This document shows, one piece after another, positions 6,040-13,036 of a DNA stretch of 13,097 nucleotides. The stretch is from an uncultured Verrucomicrobiota bacterium (GTDB lineage Bacteria > Verrucomicrobiota > Verrucomicrobiia > Limisphaerales > UBA9464), in assembly GCA_903925515.1 (NCBI GenBank), contig CAIYFP010000562.1:1-13097 (forward strand). Reading direction: 5' to 3'. Position 1 is the stretch's first letter, and the number at the start of each line of letters is the position of its first letter. The notes below the pieces were generated by a model, which did not search any database, had not been told where the DNA came from, and was given only the letters and a program-made list of their open reading frames with translations. Both the position numbers and the translations under genes were made by a program.

Positions 6040-6317
6040 GCCTCACAGGAACCACGCCGGCACCATTCGGGCATCCCGGGCGCCCCGGGCCAGCTCCTCC
6101 CTGAACCGGGGATGCGCCACCGAGATCAAAGCCCGCGCCCGTTCCGGCACCGACTTTCCCTTCAGGTTCACCACCCCCCATTCCGTCGCCACATACATCA
6201 CGTCCGTGCGGGGTGTTGTCACGATGGTGCCGGGCTGCAAACCCGGCACGACCCGGCTCTCCATCACGCCGTCCGGGCGGGTGCGCGTCGAGGGGAGGCA
6301 CAGGAACGACTTGCCAG
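6040..6317 (-). repeat. 278-bp direct repeat, copy 2 (3' end of intact CoA-transferase)
   Basis: Gapless partner of 2643-2920, offset 3397 bp, about 94% identical by hand count. Homology begins three bases beyond the stop codon and ends abruptly inside the gene at 6317. The two copies bracket the RAYT relic and the restriction-modification pair in the same orientation. RecA-dependent recombination between them would remove the block and leave one intact CoA-transferase gene. Confidence 0.88.
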
Positions 6318-7356
6318 CGTTCGACGCATACGCGCCGCGCACGAATTGGAGCTGCCCGCCCGTGCCGGTCAGGTGACGTGCGCCCGCGCTCTCGGAGGCC
6401 GCCTGCCCCTGCAGGTCGATCTGCGCCGTGCTGTTCACCGACACCACCCCCGGGTTCGCCATGATGCGGTCGGGCAGGTTCGTTTCGTCCACGGGCCATG
6501 TCTCAAGCGCCGGGTTTTCATGGATGAACCGGTTCAGCTCGCCGGAGCCCCCGGCGAACGTGAACACCATCTTGCCTTGCCCGTTCCTCTTGCGCGCGCC
6601 CGTCACCCGTCCCGCCCGGTGCAGCCCCATCAACCCGTCCACCAGCATCTCCGTGTGGACCCCAAGGTCACGCACGCCGGACTCGGCGATCGCCGCGCAC
6701 ACGGCGTTGGGGAGTCCACCAATCCCGATCTGCAGGCACGCCCCGTCCTCCACGTGTGCCGCCACGTGCCGCGCGATCAGCAAGTCCACGTCGCCGGGCG
6801 CACCCTGCCCCAGCTCGGGTGCCCCGTGCCCGTCCGTCTCCACCACGAAGTCCACCCTCGACTCGTGCACCGCGTTGCGGCGGCCCCGCACGCGCGGAAG
6901 CAGGGGGTCCACCTCCACCACCACCCTCCGTGCCCGCTCCACCAACGCCGCATGGTACGTGCATGCCCCGCTGAAGTTGTAGTACCCGCCCGCGTCCCGC
7001 TCGCAGCACTTCAAGACCACCATGTCCACCGGCTCGATGAAGCGCCGGTAGAGGTCCGGCGCCTCCCCGAAGTTCATCGGGATGTAATGCGCCGCCCCCG
7101 CGTCGTGCGCGCGCCGGTCCAGCCCCGAGAAATGCCAGTTCAACCACGCAAACCGCCTTCCCTCCGGGTCGGCGTCCAGCACCGCCCGCCGCCGCATCGA
7201 CAACGCCGCCCGGATCCACACCGGCCCCCCAAGTTCGTCCCGCGCCGCCAACGCCCGGTCGAACGCGTCCGGCTGCCCCATCCCAAAGCCAAAGTCCAGC
7301 CAGTCGCCCGGCCGGACCATCGCGGCGGCTTCCTCGGCGGTGATTCGCGCGGGCAT
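6043..7356 (-). CDS. Acetyl-CoA hydrolase/CoA-transferase family protein
   Basis: 437 residues, normal for the acetyl-CoA hydrolase/4-hydroxybutyrate CoA-transferase family (PF02550 plus PF13336). These enzymes move CoA between acetate and short-chain acids, or hydrolyse acyl-CoA, in the cytosol. Visible marks are GDWLDFGFGMGQP (17-29), GIGGLPNAV (211-219), GTGGQLQFVRGA (331-342) and TEWGVVNLKGKS (391-402). In characterised CoA transferases a catalytic Glu lies in a segment like NSAIEVDLTGQ. Here the segment is NSTAQIDLQGQ, with Gln312 in that place by my alignment, so the activity may differ. The ATG precedes the usual ITAEEA start of the family; no Shine-Dalgarno is seen. It lies 68 bp downstream of the PIG-L gene and may be the last gene of that operon. 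Its final 278 bp are one copy of the direct repeat around the R-M cassette and may be a replacement end brought by it. Confidence 0.88.
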   Translation of the reverse strand: MPARITAEEAAAMVRPGDWLDFGFGMGQPDAFDRALAARDELGGPVWIRAALSMRRRAVLDADPEGRRFAWLNWHFSGLDRRAHDAGAAHYIPMNFGEAPDLYRRFIEPVDMVVLKCCERDAGGYYNFSGACTYHAALVERARRVVVEVDPLLPRVRGRRNAVHESRVDFVVETDGHGAPELGQGAPGDVDLLIARHVAAHVEDGACLQIGIGGLPNAVCAAIAESGVRDLGVHTEMLVDGLMGLHRAGRVTGARKRNGQGKMVFTFAGGSGELNRFIHENPALETWPVDETNLPDRIMANPGVVSVNSTAQIDLQGQAASESAGARHLTGTGGQLQFVRGAYASNAGKSFLCLPSTRTRPDGVMESRVVPGLQPGTIVTTPRTDVMYVATEWGVVNLKGKSVPERARALISVAHPRFREELARGARDARMVPAWFL

Positions 7357-7424
7357 GCTTGGGCTTGGGTTCAGGATTCGGTCGCCGTCGTCCTCGCGTC
7401 ACCAGGGGTGCGTCGCCACGGCCA

Positions 7425-9347
7425 TCACGGCGACACCACCACCACGCCCCAGTCCTCGGGACGCCCCTGCACTCCCGGCCGCGGGGCCCATGCCAGCCTC
7501 GACTTGTTGTGGTTCTCGCCCGGCGCCGCCTCCCTCTTGTCCCCGTCGTACACCAACACGTTCAACCCCACGCGCCGCGCCTTTCCAAGGTCCACCCCCA
7601 TCAAGCCCCACGGGATCTTCATCCGCACAAGGTAGCCATCCCGTGTCCGGGCGGATGCCACCGCCATCCCCGGCGCCGTTTCCTCGATCGGCCCCGGCCT
7701 GGCATCGGCGTCCCGCGCCGCCCGGACCTTGCCGGTCATGTCGAACGGGAAAACCCCCGCCTTGAAGGCCCCCAGCGTGTGCTCCCCCCCGCCCTCGGGG
7801 TCCACGCACACCTCGACCGAGTCCGAACGCCAATGCCCCCGGATGTCGTCGGGCGCGATGTTGTTCACCACCACGTCGTCCACGACGCGTACCTCGACCC
7901 ACAGGTTTTCGCCGTCATGGCCCGCCCGGAACGCCGCCGAAACGTCGCTGGGCTCCGTCACCGTGCCTTGCCATGTGTTCGTGTGCGGGATCACCGCCCA
8001 CGGCATCACGCCCCATGCGCCCGAGTCCGCCTCCGTCCCCATCCCCGGGGCGGCAACCCTCGGCAGCACAAGGCGCGGGACCGCATGAAGCCGGACCTCG
8101 GCCTTCACGCCCTTCCCTCCCACGTCCCCCGCCGCCGTCAACATGGCGTCGCCCCCGCTCGCCGGCGCCGTCACCTGCAAGATGTGGAACCACACCGGCC
8201 GGGCCGCCACCCCCACCTCCAGCTCGCCCGGCGTCACCGTCCAGCCCGGCGGCACCGAAAGCTTCAGCCGCCCCTTCGGCGATCCCGGCGGGTCCACCAC
8301 CTCCAGCGGGACCGGCGTCGCCTCCCCCGCCACCACCGGCACGTCGGGATGGAAGGTCGTCGCGGCGGACACGATCCCCTGCTCCTCCACCCACTCCTCG
8401 TACCGCGAGACCGACCGCCGCGGCAGGAACCGAATCTTCACCGGGCCCGCCTCGGCGGCCCGGAACGGGGCCGGCACCCGGGCCGGGACGTCCCCCTCCA
8501 CCGGCAAGCCCCGGAACAAGTCCGTCTCCTCGGCCATGAAGGGCACGACGGACTTGACCAGCTGGAGTTGCTGCGGGCGCAGGAACCACGGGGCCGCCCC
8601 GAGGTTTCCAAACGCCTGGGACCGGTGTTCCGAGAGCGCCTCGGCCGCCACGCGCGCAGGGACGCGCCCGTCCGGCAGCTCGCGCGTCGCCGACACCACC
8701 GCCATGAACGGGCCGGTGCCACCGAAATAGAGCTTGCGCGGACGCCACGGCCTGAGGCCCTCCTTCTCGACCTGCCCCGGGAAACGCCCCGGGTCCGCCG
8801 CCGCGTCGAATGCCTCCACCGCAAGCCAGCCCGCCGCCTGGTGGTTGCCGTGCTGCCCGGGCGTCGGCGCGGGGTTCATCGTGCACATCACCTCCGGCCG
8901 CAACGTGCGCACCAACCGAACCAAGGCTTCCAGCGTCCCCTCGTGCCCCCACTTCTCCATCGTCACCGACACGCTCTCCGTGTACGCGAAGTCCTCCCGT
9001 TCGAGGAACCAGCACCGCCGCACCCCGAGCCGGTCGAGGCATCGGCGCAGCTCGGCCTCCCGCAACACCCCCAGCGCACGCCCTGCGTGCCGCCCCACCA
9101 TGTTCCCGCCGCCCTCCCCGCGCGTCACGTACACATGGTCCACCCGCTTCCCCCCACGCAACGCAAGGTCCGCCACCACCGGCGCAAGGGTCATCTCGTC
9201 GTCCGGATGCGCGAACACCGCCAGCACGTCCGCCTTGAGCAACCCCTCCCCTTGCAACACCGCCCCCATGCCCCCCTCGGCCATGGCCGTGCCCACGAGC
9301 ACCATGCCAGCCGCCATGGCCGCAACCCCTGATTTCCACGCCCTCAT
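7425..9347 (-). CDS. Secreted PIG-L (LmbE-like) deacetylase with C-terminal CBM9-like domain
   Basis: About 640 residues. An N-terminal signal peptide (MRAWKSG, a hydrophobic run, then GTAMA) predicts export. Residues about 38-230 are a PIG-L/LmbE zinc deacetylase domain (PF02585), with AHPDDE (His47, Asp49/50) and HGNH (His166, His169) as probable metal ligands. The family removes acetyl groups from N-acetylglucosamine-like sugars. The middle, about 300-415, has the look of a beta-sandwich NEW3-type domain (KLSVPPGWTVTPGE). The last 200 residues resemble a CBM9-type sugar-binding domain: a Trp-rich start, DSVEVCVDP, and IPWGLMGV near the end. Together this suggests an extracytoplasmic enzyme acting on an acetylated glycan; the substrate is unknown. 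The start is firm: GGGGAGG sits 7 nt before the ATG. The MFS gene ends 25 bp upstream, so the two are surely co-transcribed. Confidence 0.88.
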   Translation of the reverse strand: MRAWKSGVAAMAAGMVLVGTAMAEGGMGAVLQGEGLLKADVLAVFAHPDDEMTLAPVVADLALRGGKRVDHVYVTRGEGGGNMVGRHAGRALGVLREAELRRCLDRLGVRRCWFLEREDFAYTESVSVTMEKWGHEGTLEALVRLVRTLRPEVMCTMNPAPTPGQHGNHQAAGWLAVEAFDAAADPGRFPGQVEKEGLRPWRPRKLYFGGTGPFMAVVSATRELPDGRVPARVAAEALSEHRSQAFGNLGAAPWFLRPQQLQLVKSVVPFMAEETDLFRGLPVEGDVPARVPAPFRAAEAGPVKIRFLPRRSVSRYEEWVEEQGIVSAATTFHPDVPVVAGEATPVPLEVVDPPGSPKGRLKLSVPPGWTVTPGELEVGVAARPVWFHILQVTAPASGGDAMLTAAGDVGGKGVKAEVRLHAVPRLVLPRVAAPGMGTEADSGAWGVMPWAVIPHTNTWQGTVTEPSDVSAAFRAGHDGENLWVEVRVVDDVVVNNIAPDDIRGHWRSDSVEVCVDPEGGGEHTLGAFKAGVFPFDMTGKVRAARDADARPGPIEETAPGMAVASARTRDGYLVRMKIPWGLMGVDLGKARRVGLNVLVYDGDKREAAPGENHNKSRLAWAPRPGVQGRPEDWGVVVVSP

Positions 9348-9354
9348 CACGACA

Positions 9355-9361
9355 CCTCCCC
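9355..9361 (-). promoter_or_regulatory. Strong ribosome binding site for the PIG-L gene
   Basis: GGGGAGG on the minus strand, 7 nt upstream of ATG 9347. It lies in the 25-bp gap after the MFS stop and decides the start against an upstream in-frame extension to 9431 that would overlap the MFS gene. Confidence 0.7.
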
Positions 9362-9372
9362 ACGCGCCGCCA

Positions 9373-10962
9373 TCAGTGGGCCGCCCCGCGCTCCTCCTCG
9401 GGCAACGGCTGCCCTCGCGTCTCCGGCGCAAAGGGCAGCGCCATGAAGCCCAGCAGGTACACGGCGCACATCGTGATCCCCGCGTACCGCAGCGGCTCCG
9501 GCGTGTCCTTGTACACCACCCCCGTCAAGACCCCCAAGGCCGCCGGGCCCGCCGCCGCAACAAACCGGCCCACGTTGTAGCAAAAGCTCGTGCCCGTGCT
9601 CCGGAGCCGCGTCGGGAACAACTCCGGGAAGTAGATGGCATACCCCCCGAACAACGACAGCGTCGCGAACCCCATCAACGGCACGAAGATGAAGATGTCC
9701 CGGAAGTCCCGCAGGAACCAGAACGTCGCCGCCGTGCACGTCATGGCCGCCAGCAGGCTCGCCGCGAACGCCGGCCGACGCCCCACCCGCTGCGACAACA
9801 GCCCGTACCCGTAGATGCCGAAGAACGCCCCGAAGTTCTGCACCATCGAGTTGATGCTCGTCCAACGCGTCAACTGCGACGCCACCGCCCCCGCCGGAAC
9901 CCCGTCCGCCAGCAGTTTCTTCTCCAGCACGTTCCGCACGAGGTCCGCGCTGAAGAACGCGATCCCCCACACGCCGATCACCCCGCTCAACGCCAGCAAC
10001 AACCCCGCCACCGCACGCCCCCGGTACCGCGTGTCGCCCCCGCCCCCAAAAACGCACCACAACCCAAACCCCAACGCCACCAACCCGAACCCCGCCACCG
10101 TCAGCTTCAACCGCGAAAATCCCGGGAACACCATCGACTCGCTCCATGCCCTCGGCCCAAGGAATGCCAAGAGGATGCCCGCCACCAACGTGACCCCGGC
10201 CAACGCGGCCGGCAGGCGCCAGTTCGGGTTCCCAAACAACTCCCCATAGTCCCCCATCCTCTTCCGCAGCTCCGGGTTCCCCCGCGTTGCCAGCCATGCA
10301 TCCGGCTCCTTCAGCCCCCGGCGCACGAAGATCACGATCAACGCCGGCAACGCCCCGGCCACGAACTTCCATCGCCACGGCGCCCACCCCGCAAGGCTCT
10401 GCCCCTGCTCCAGCACGCTCAGCGAGAGCCCGATCGCCGCCGCCGACATGTTCCCCACCGTCGAAAGCGCCTGCAGCAACCCCAGCGCATACGGCCGCGC
10501 CTGCGACGGCATCACCTCCGCCACCAACGCCACCCCCACCGCAAACTCGCCCCCGACCCCAAGCCCCGTCAGGAACCGGTACAACGCAAAGTCCCAGAAC
10601 CGCGTCGAGAACGCGCTCAGCCCCGTGAACCCCGAGTACAACACGATCGTCAGCAACATCGTCTTCGCCCGGCCCCACCGATCCCCCAGCACCCCGAACA
10701 CCAGCCCTCCCGAGGCCCACCCCAGCATGAAGACCGCCGTCGCGTACCCTCCGTACTCCCCAACCTCCGCCTTCGTCGCCGCACGTCCGAGCCCCGCGCC
10801 CAGCAGCTCCGCCATCGCCGGCGCGCGCGCCAGCACGAACAACTGCTGGTCCATGCAGTCCAGCAGCCATCCCAACGCCGCCACCACCAGGACAAACCAT
10901 TGGTATCGGTTCAGGAGACGCCACCAGCCAAGGCCCGTCGCCATCTCGTTCTTCGCGCTCAT
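9373..10962 (-). CDS. MFS transporter, sugar-porter-like, with two extra central membrane segments
   Basis: About 529 residues, mostly hydrophobic helices, so an inner-membrane secondary transporter. Major-facilitator marks are the acidic motif in TM1 (WLLDCMDQQLF, about 32-42), the motif A loop DRWGRAK (94-100), RFLTGLGVGGEF (129-140) and a sugar-porter-like tail PETRGQPLPEEE (513-524). Ordinary relatives go from an LFGNPxWR-type loop straight into the helix ending GVIGVWGIAFFS. Here some 60 residues (about 253-312) with two more hydrophobic stretches intervene, giving a predicted 14 helices. The ATG at 10962 (MSAKNEMATG) has GGGG upstream. An alternative is ATG 10974, and the longer frame to 11262 is not protein-like. 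It is the first gene of the operon with the PIG-L deacetylase, which suggests uptake of a sugar released or trimmed outside. Substrate not determinable. Confidence 0.87.
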   Translation of the reverse strand: MSAKNEMATGLGWWRLLNRYQWFVLVVAALGWLLDCMDQQLFVLARAPAMAELLGAGLGRAATKAEVGEYGGYATAVFMLGWASGGLVFGVLGDRWGRAKTMLLTIVLYSGFTGLSAFSTRFWDFALYRFLTGLGVGGEFAVGVALVAEVMPSQARPYALGLLQALSTVGNMSAAAIGLSLSVLEQGQSLAGWAPWRWKFVAGALPALIVIFVRRGLKEPDAWLATRGNPELRKRMGDYGELFGNPNWRLPAALAGVTLVAGILLAFLGPRAWSESMVFPGFSRLKLTVAGFGLVALGFGLWCVFGGGGDTRYRGRAVAGLLLALSGVIGVWGIAFFSADLVRNVLEKKLLADGVPAGAVASQLTRWTSINSMVQNFGAFFGIYGYGLLSQRVGRRPAFAASLLAAMTCTAATFWFLRDFRDIFIFVPLMGFATLSLFGGYAIYFPELFPTRLRSTGTSFCYNVGRFVAAAGPAALGVLTGVVYKDTPEPLRYAGITMCAVYLLGFMALPFAPETRGQPLPEEERGAAH

Positions 10963-11242
10963 GGAATGCCCCATGCTGCCCCGCCCTGCCATCCGCCCCC
11001 AAGCGAAACCTCCGGCGAAGTCGCCCCCGGCCCGCACCCCCCGTTCCCCCAAGGACACCCACCGGCGGGGTTGCCTCGACGTGGCAGACACCCACGCCAA
11101 GACCAGGGCCAAGGCAGGCCTTGGTTGTTGGGGCCAGTAAAGCCTGCCCCGGCGGCCAACCGGCGGTCTCATGGGAAGGCGCGGGGAGCAAGGGCCCCCG
11201 GGCGTCCGTGACATCAGGCGGTCGCCGGGGGATAGTTCGCGC
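10963..11242. promoter_or_regulatory. Divergent promoter region, MFS operon and cysE
   Basis: 280 bp between two divergent starts, so both promoters should lie here. An inverted repeat CCAAGG-CAGG-CCTTGG spans 11109-11124. GGCAGGC (11113-11119) can instead pair with GCCTGCC (11142-11148). These overlapping, mutually exclusive stems could be an operator or simply a hairpin. I could not fix -35/-10 boxes by eye. Confidence 0.35.
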
Positions 11243-12160
11243 GTGAACGGCCTACCGATCACGGAACTAACGGACGCGCTGCTCGTGAGCTATCGGCAGC
11301 ACGGCGGCATTAACCACGTCGATGGAGCGAACCTGCCCTCGCGCGGCGCCGTCGTGGAAATCACCCGGGAGCTGCTTCGGTTGATGTTCCCGGGCTTCTT
11401 CGACGACGCCGTGGTGCATGCGGCGGAGTTGAAGGCCGACACCGTCTTGCGCATGGACTCGGTCGCGGGACGCCTCGAGGACGAGGTTTGCAAGAGCCTT
11501 CGCTGCTTTGACGCCGGGCATTCGGCGACCGAGGACCGGGCTCGCGCACGGGCCTTGGCGGGGGCGTTCCTCCGCAGGTTGCCCGCCGTCCGGGCGCTCC
11601 TCCAGACCGACGTCGAGGCCGCGTTCCATGGCGACCCCGCAGCCCGCAACCGCGAGGAGATCATCACCTCCTACCCGTTCATCGAGGCCGTCGCCGTCCA
11701 GCGCCTCGCCCATGAGCTCCACCTTCAGGGCGTCCCGCTCCTTCCCCGCATGATGACCGAGTGGGCTCACGGCCGGACGGGCATCGACATTCACCCCGGG
11801 GCGAGCATGGGCTCCCACTTCTTCATCGACCACGGCACCGGCACCGTCATCGGGGAGACCTGCGTCATCGGCAACCACGTGAAGGTCTTCCATGGGGTGA
11901 CCCTTGGCGCCACCAGCACGTCCGGGGGGCAGGCCCTTCGCGGCAAGAAACGCCATCCCACCATCGAGGACCACGTCACGATCTACTCCGGCGCCGTCAT
12001 CCTCGGCGGGGACACCGTCATCGGGCGCGGCTCCACGGTTGGCGGCAACGTCTTCCTCTTGCAGAGCGTGCCACCCGACTCCGTGGTGGTGTCCGAGGAG
12101 ACGAAGGTCCGAGTCATACCCAAGCGGTCGCGGGGCCCGGAGAACGACTACCAGATCTAG
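11243..12160 (+). CDS. cysE: Serine O-acetyltransferase
   Basis: About 305 residues. It transfers acetyl from acetyl-CoA to L-serine, giving O-acetylserine, the committed cytosolic step to cysteine. The N-terminal half is helical and reads like the serine acetyltransferase N domain of the longer EpsC-type enzymes (SYRQHGGINHVDGANLPSR). The C-terminal half is a left-handed beta helix of hexapeptide repeats: TGIDIHPGASMG, FFIDHGTGTVIGE with the catalytic Asp-His pair, GVTLGA, KRHPTIED and GAVILGGDTVIG. I chose GTG 11243 because GGGGGA lies 10 nt upstream and the family's N-terminus begins here. An ATG at 11171 would add 24 atypical residues. It is transcribed with the GNAT gene 3 bp downstream and divergently from the MFS operon. 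No cysK is in the window. Confidence 0.92.
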   Translation: MNGLPITELTDALLVSYRQHGGINHVDGANLPSRGAVVEITRELLRLMFPGFFDDAVVHAAELKADTVLRMDSVAGRLEDEVCKSLRCFDAGHSATEDRARARALAGAFLRRLPAVRALLQTDVEAAFHGDPAARNREEIITSYPFIEAVAVQRLAHELHLQGVPLLPRMMTEWAHGRTGIDIHPGASMGSHFFIDHGTGTVIGETCVIGNHVKVFHGVTLGATSTSGGQALRGKKRHPTIEDHVTIYSGAVILGGDTVIGRGSTVGGNVFLLQSVPPDSVVVSEETKVRVIPKRSRGPENDYQI

Positions 12161-12163
12161 GCC

Positions 12164-12709
12164 ATGTCGCGACCGATGCCCGAATGGGCCCTGCGCCGGG
12201 GCCAGCCAGGCGACGTGGCCGTCATCGTCGAGTTCAACCAGGCCATGGCATGGGAGACGGAGCGACGCATGCTCGACGCCGGGAGGCTTTCCCGCGGCGT
12301 GGCCGCCGTGCTGGAAGACCCCAGCAAGGGCCAGTACTGGATCGCCGAGTCCGGCGGCGAGGTCATGGGACAATTGATGGTCACGCTGGAGTGGAGCGAC
12401 TGGCGCAACGGTTGGTTCTGGTGGCTCCAGAGCGTGTACGTGAAGCCCGGGTGGCGCCGCCGCGGCGTCTTTCGGTCGCTGGCGGAGGCCGTCGAGGCCT
12501 CCGCTCGCGAGCGGCCGGATGTCTGCGGCCTCCGCCTGTACATGGAGCCCCACAACGACATGGCGCGCACCACCTACCTTCGCCTCGGCTGGACCCCTGC
12601 CGGGTATGAGCTGCTCGAGAAGGACTTCACGCATGCCCCGCAGGCCGCGATGCCCGTACCCCAATCCTCGCGTAGGGAGGAGGATAGCCCTCGATCCACA
12701 AGCAAGTGA
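12164..12709 (+). CDS. GNAT family N-acetyltransferase
   Basis: 181 residues. The GNAT fold is read from an N-terminal WALRRGQPGDVAVI strand-helix, a central QYWIAESGGEVMGQLMV strand pair, and the acetyl-CoA-binding motif A, QSVYVKPGWRRRGVFRSL (R-x-x-G-x at about 104-108). A C-terminal NDMARTTYLRLGW motif and a GYELLEKDF strand follow. It transfers acetyl from acetyl-CoA to an amine; the acceptor is unknown. The start codon is only 3 bp after the cysE stop and lacks a clear Shine-Dalgarno, so translational coupling is likely. The conserved fold ends near residue 155. The last 17 or so codons lie inside a 96-bp repeat whose second copy is intergenic, so the natural C-terminus has probably been replaced or extended by repeat sequence. 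Confidence 0.85.
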   Translation: MSRPMPEWALRRGQPGDVAVIVEFNQAMAWETERRMLDAGRLSRGVAAVLEDPSKGQYWIAESGGEVMGQLMVTLEWSDWRNGWFWWLQSVYVKPGWRRRGVFRSLAEAVEASARERPDVCGLRLYMEPHNDMARTTYLRLGWTPAGYELLEKDFTHAPQAAMPVPQSSRREEDSPRSTSK

Positions 12710-12752
12710 GTGCGGCCGGCTGCGTGCCCACACGCGCGCGTGGCGGATGGGC
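12658..12752 (+). repeat. 96-bp direct repeat, copy A
   Basis: Aligns with 12940-13036 over its whole length with a few small gaps. Shared blocks are ACCCCAA, GGGAGGAGG or AAGGAGGAGG, CGATCC, AAGC, and a conserved end GGCTGCGTGCC-ACACG then GCGGATGGGC. The first half overlaps the GNAT reading frame, including its stop codon at 12707-12709. Confidence 0.65.
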
Positions 12753-12787
12753 ATGAACCCCGGCATGGGCACCCAGGAGCCCGCATT

Positions 12788-12815
12788 CCTCGCGTCTTGG
12801 CCACGTGGCGCGAGG
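12788..12815. repeat. Hairpin CCTCGCG/CGCGAGG containing dispersed 10-mer
   Basis: CCTCGCG (12788-12794) pairs with CGCGAGG (12809-12815) around a 14-nt loop that contains the palindrome CCACGTGG. The right arm runs into a GCGAGGGATT motif (12810-12819) that also occurs at 32-41 (minus) and 2355-2364 (plus). Confidence 0.4.
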
Positions 12816-12884
12816 GATTCCCCGCTTCACGCCTCTCGGATTGTTTCACGCCAAGGGAACGTGTCGTGGCAAACCGTCGTCGGC

Positions 12885-12932
12885 GCGGCGTGAGGCGAGA
12901 ACCGGGCTCTCAAAAACTGCTTGCGCGCGGAT
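12885..12932 (+). repeat. Dispersed intergenic repeat, copy 2
   Basis: Matches the minus strand of 2233-2290 at about 77% over 48 bp by hand count, around the shared core GAACCGGGC-CT-AAAA. Its 3' part forms the left arm of the 12920-12959 hairpin; copy 1 lacks that hairpin. Confidence 0.5.
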
Positions 12933-12959
12933 CAGGGGCACCCCAAATCCGCGCGCAAG
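12920..12959. repeat. Perfect 13-bp-arm hairpin
   Basis: CTTGCGCGCGGAT (12920-12932) and ATCCGCGCGCAAG (12947-12959) are perfect reverse complements. They flank a 14-nt loop that can itself fold as GGGG-CA-CCCC. The stem is very stable, but neither side has a T-tract, so a repeat-type (REP-like) palindrome is more likely than an intrinsic terminator. It lies 210 bp after the GNAT stop and could still protect or end that transcript. Confidence 0.6.
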
Positions 12960-13036
12960 GAGGAGGGAGGCTCGCGATCCCCAAGCGGGCAAGTTGCGGC
13001 AGGCTGCGTGCCAACACGCCGTCGTAGCGGATGGGC
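12940..13036 (+). repeat. 96-bp direct repeat, copy B
   Basis: Second copy of the repeat at 12658-12752, wholly intergenic. Its first 20 bases include the right arm of the 12920-12959 hairpin, which copy A does not preserve. Confidence 0.65.

Noticed and set aside
7359..11211. Very long plus-strand frames (657 and 825 codons) opposite the PIG-L and MFS genes
   Set aside because: Composition is dominated by Arg, Pro and His with no motif, as expected for shadows of high-GC genes.
11267..12772. Minus-strand frame of 501 codons opposite cysE and the GNAT gene
   Set aside because: Shadow frame; the plus strand has clear hexapeptide repeats and GNAT motifs.
12920..12959. Intrinsic terminator for the cysE-GNAT operon
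   Set aside because: The stem is strong but no T-tract follows on either strand, and it lies 210 bp from the stop.
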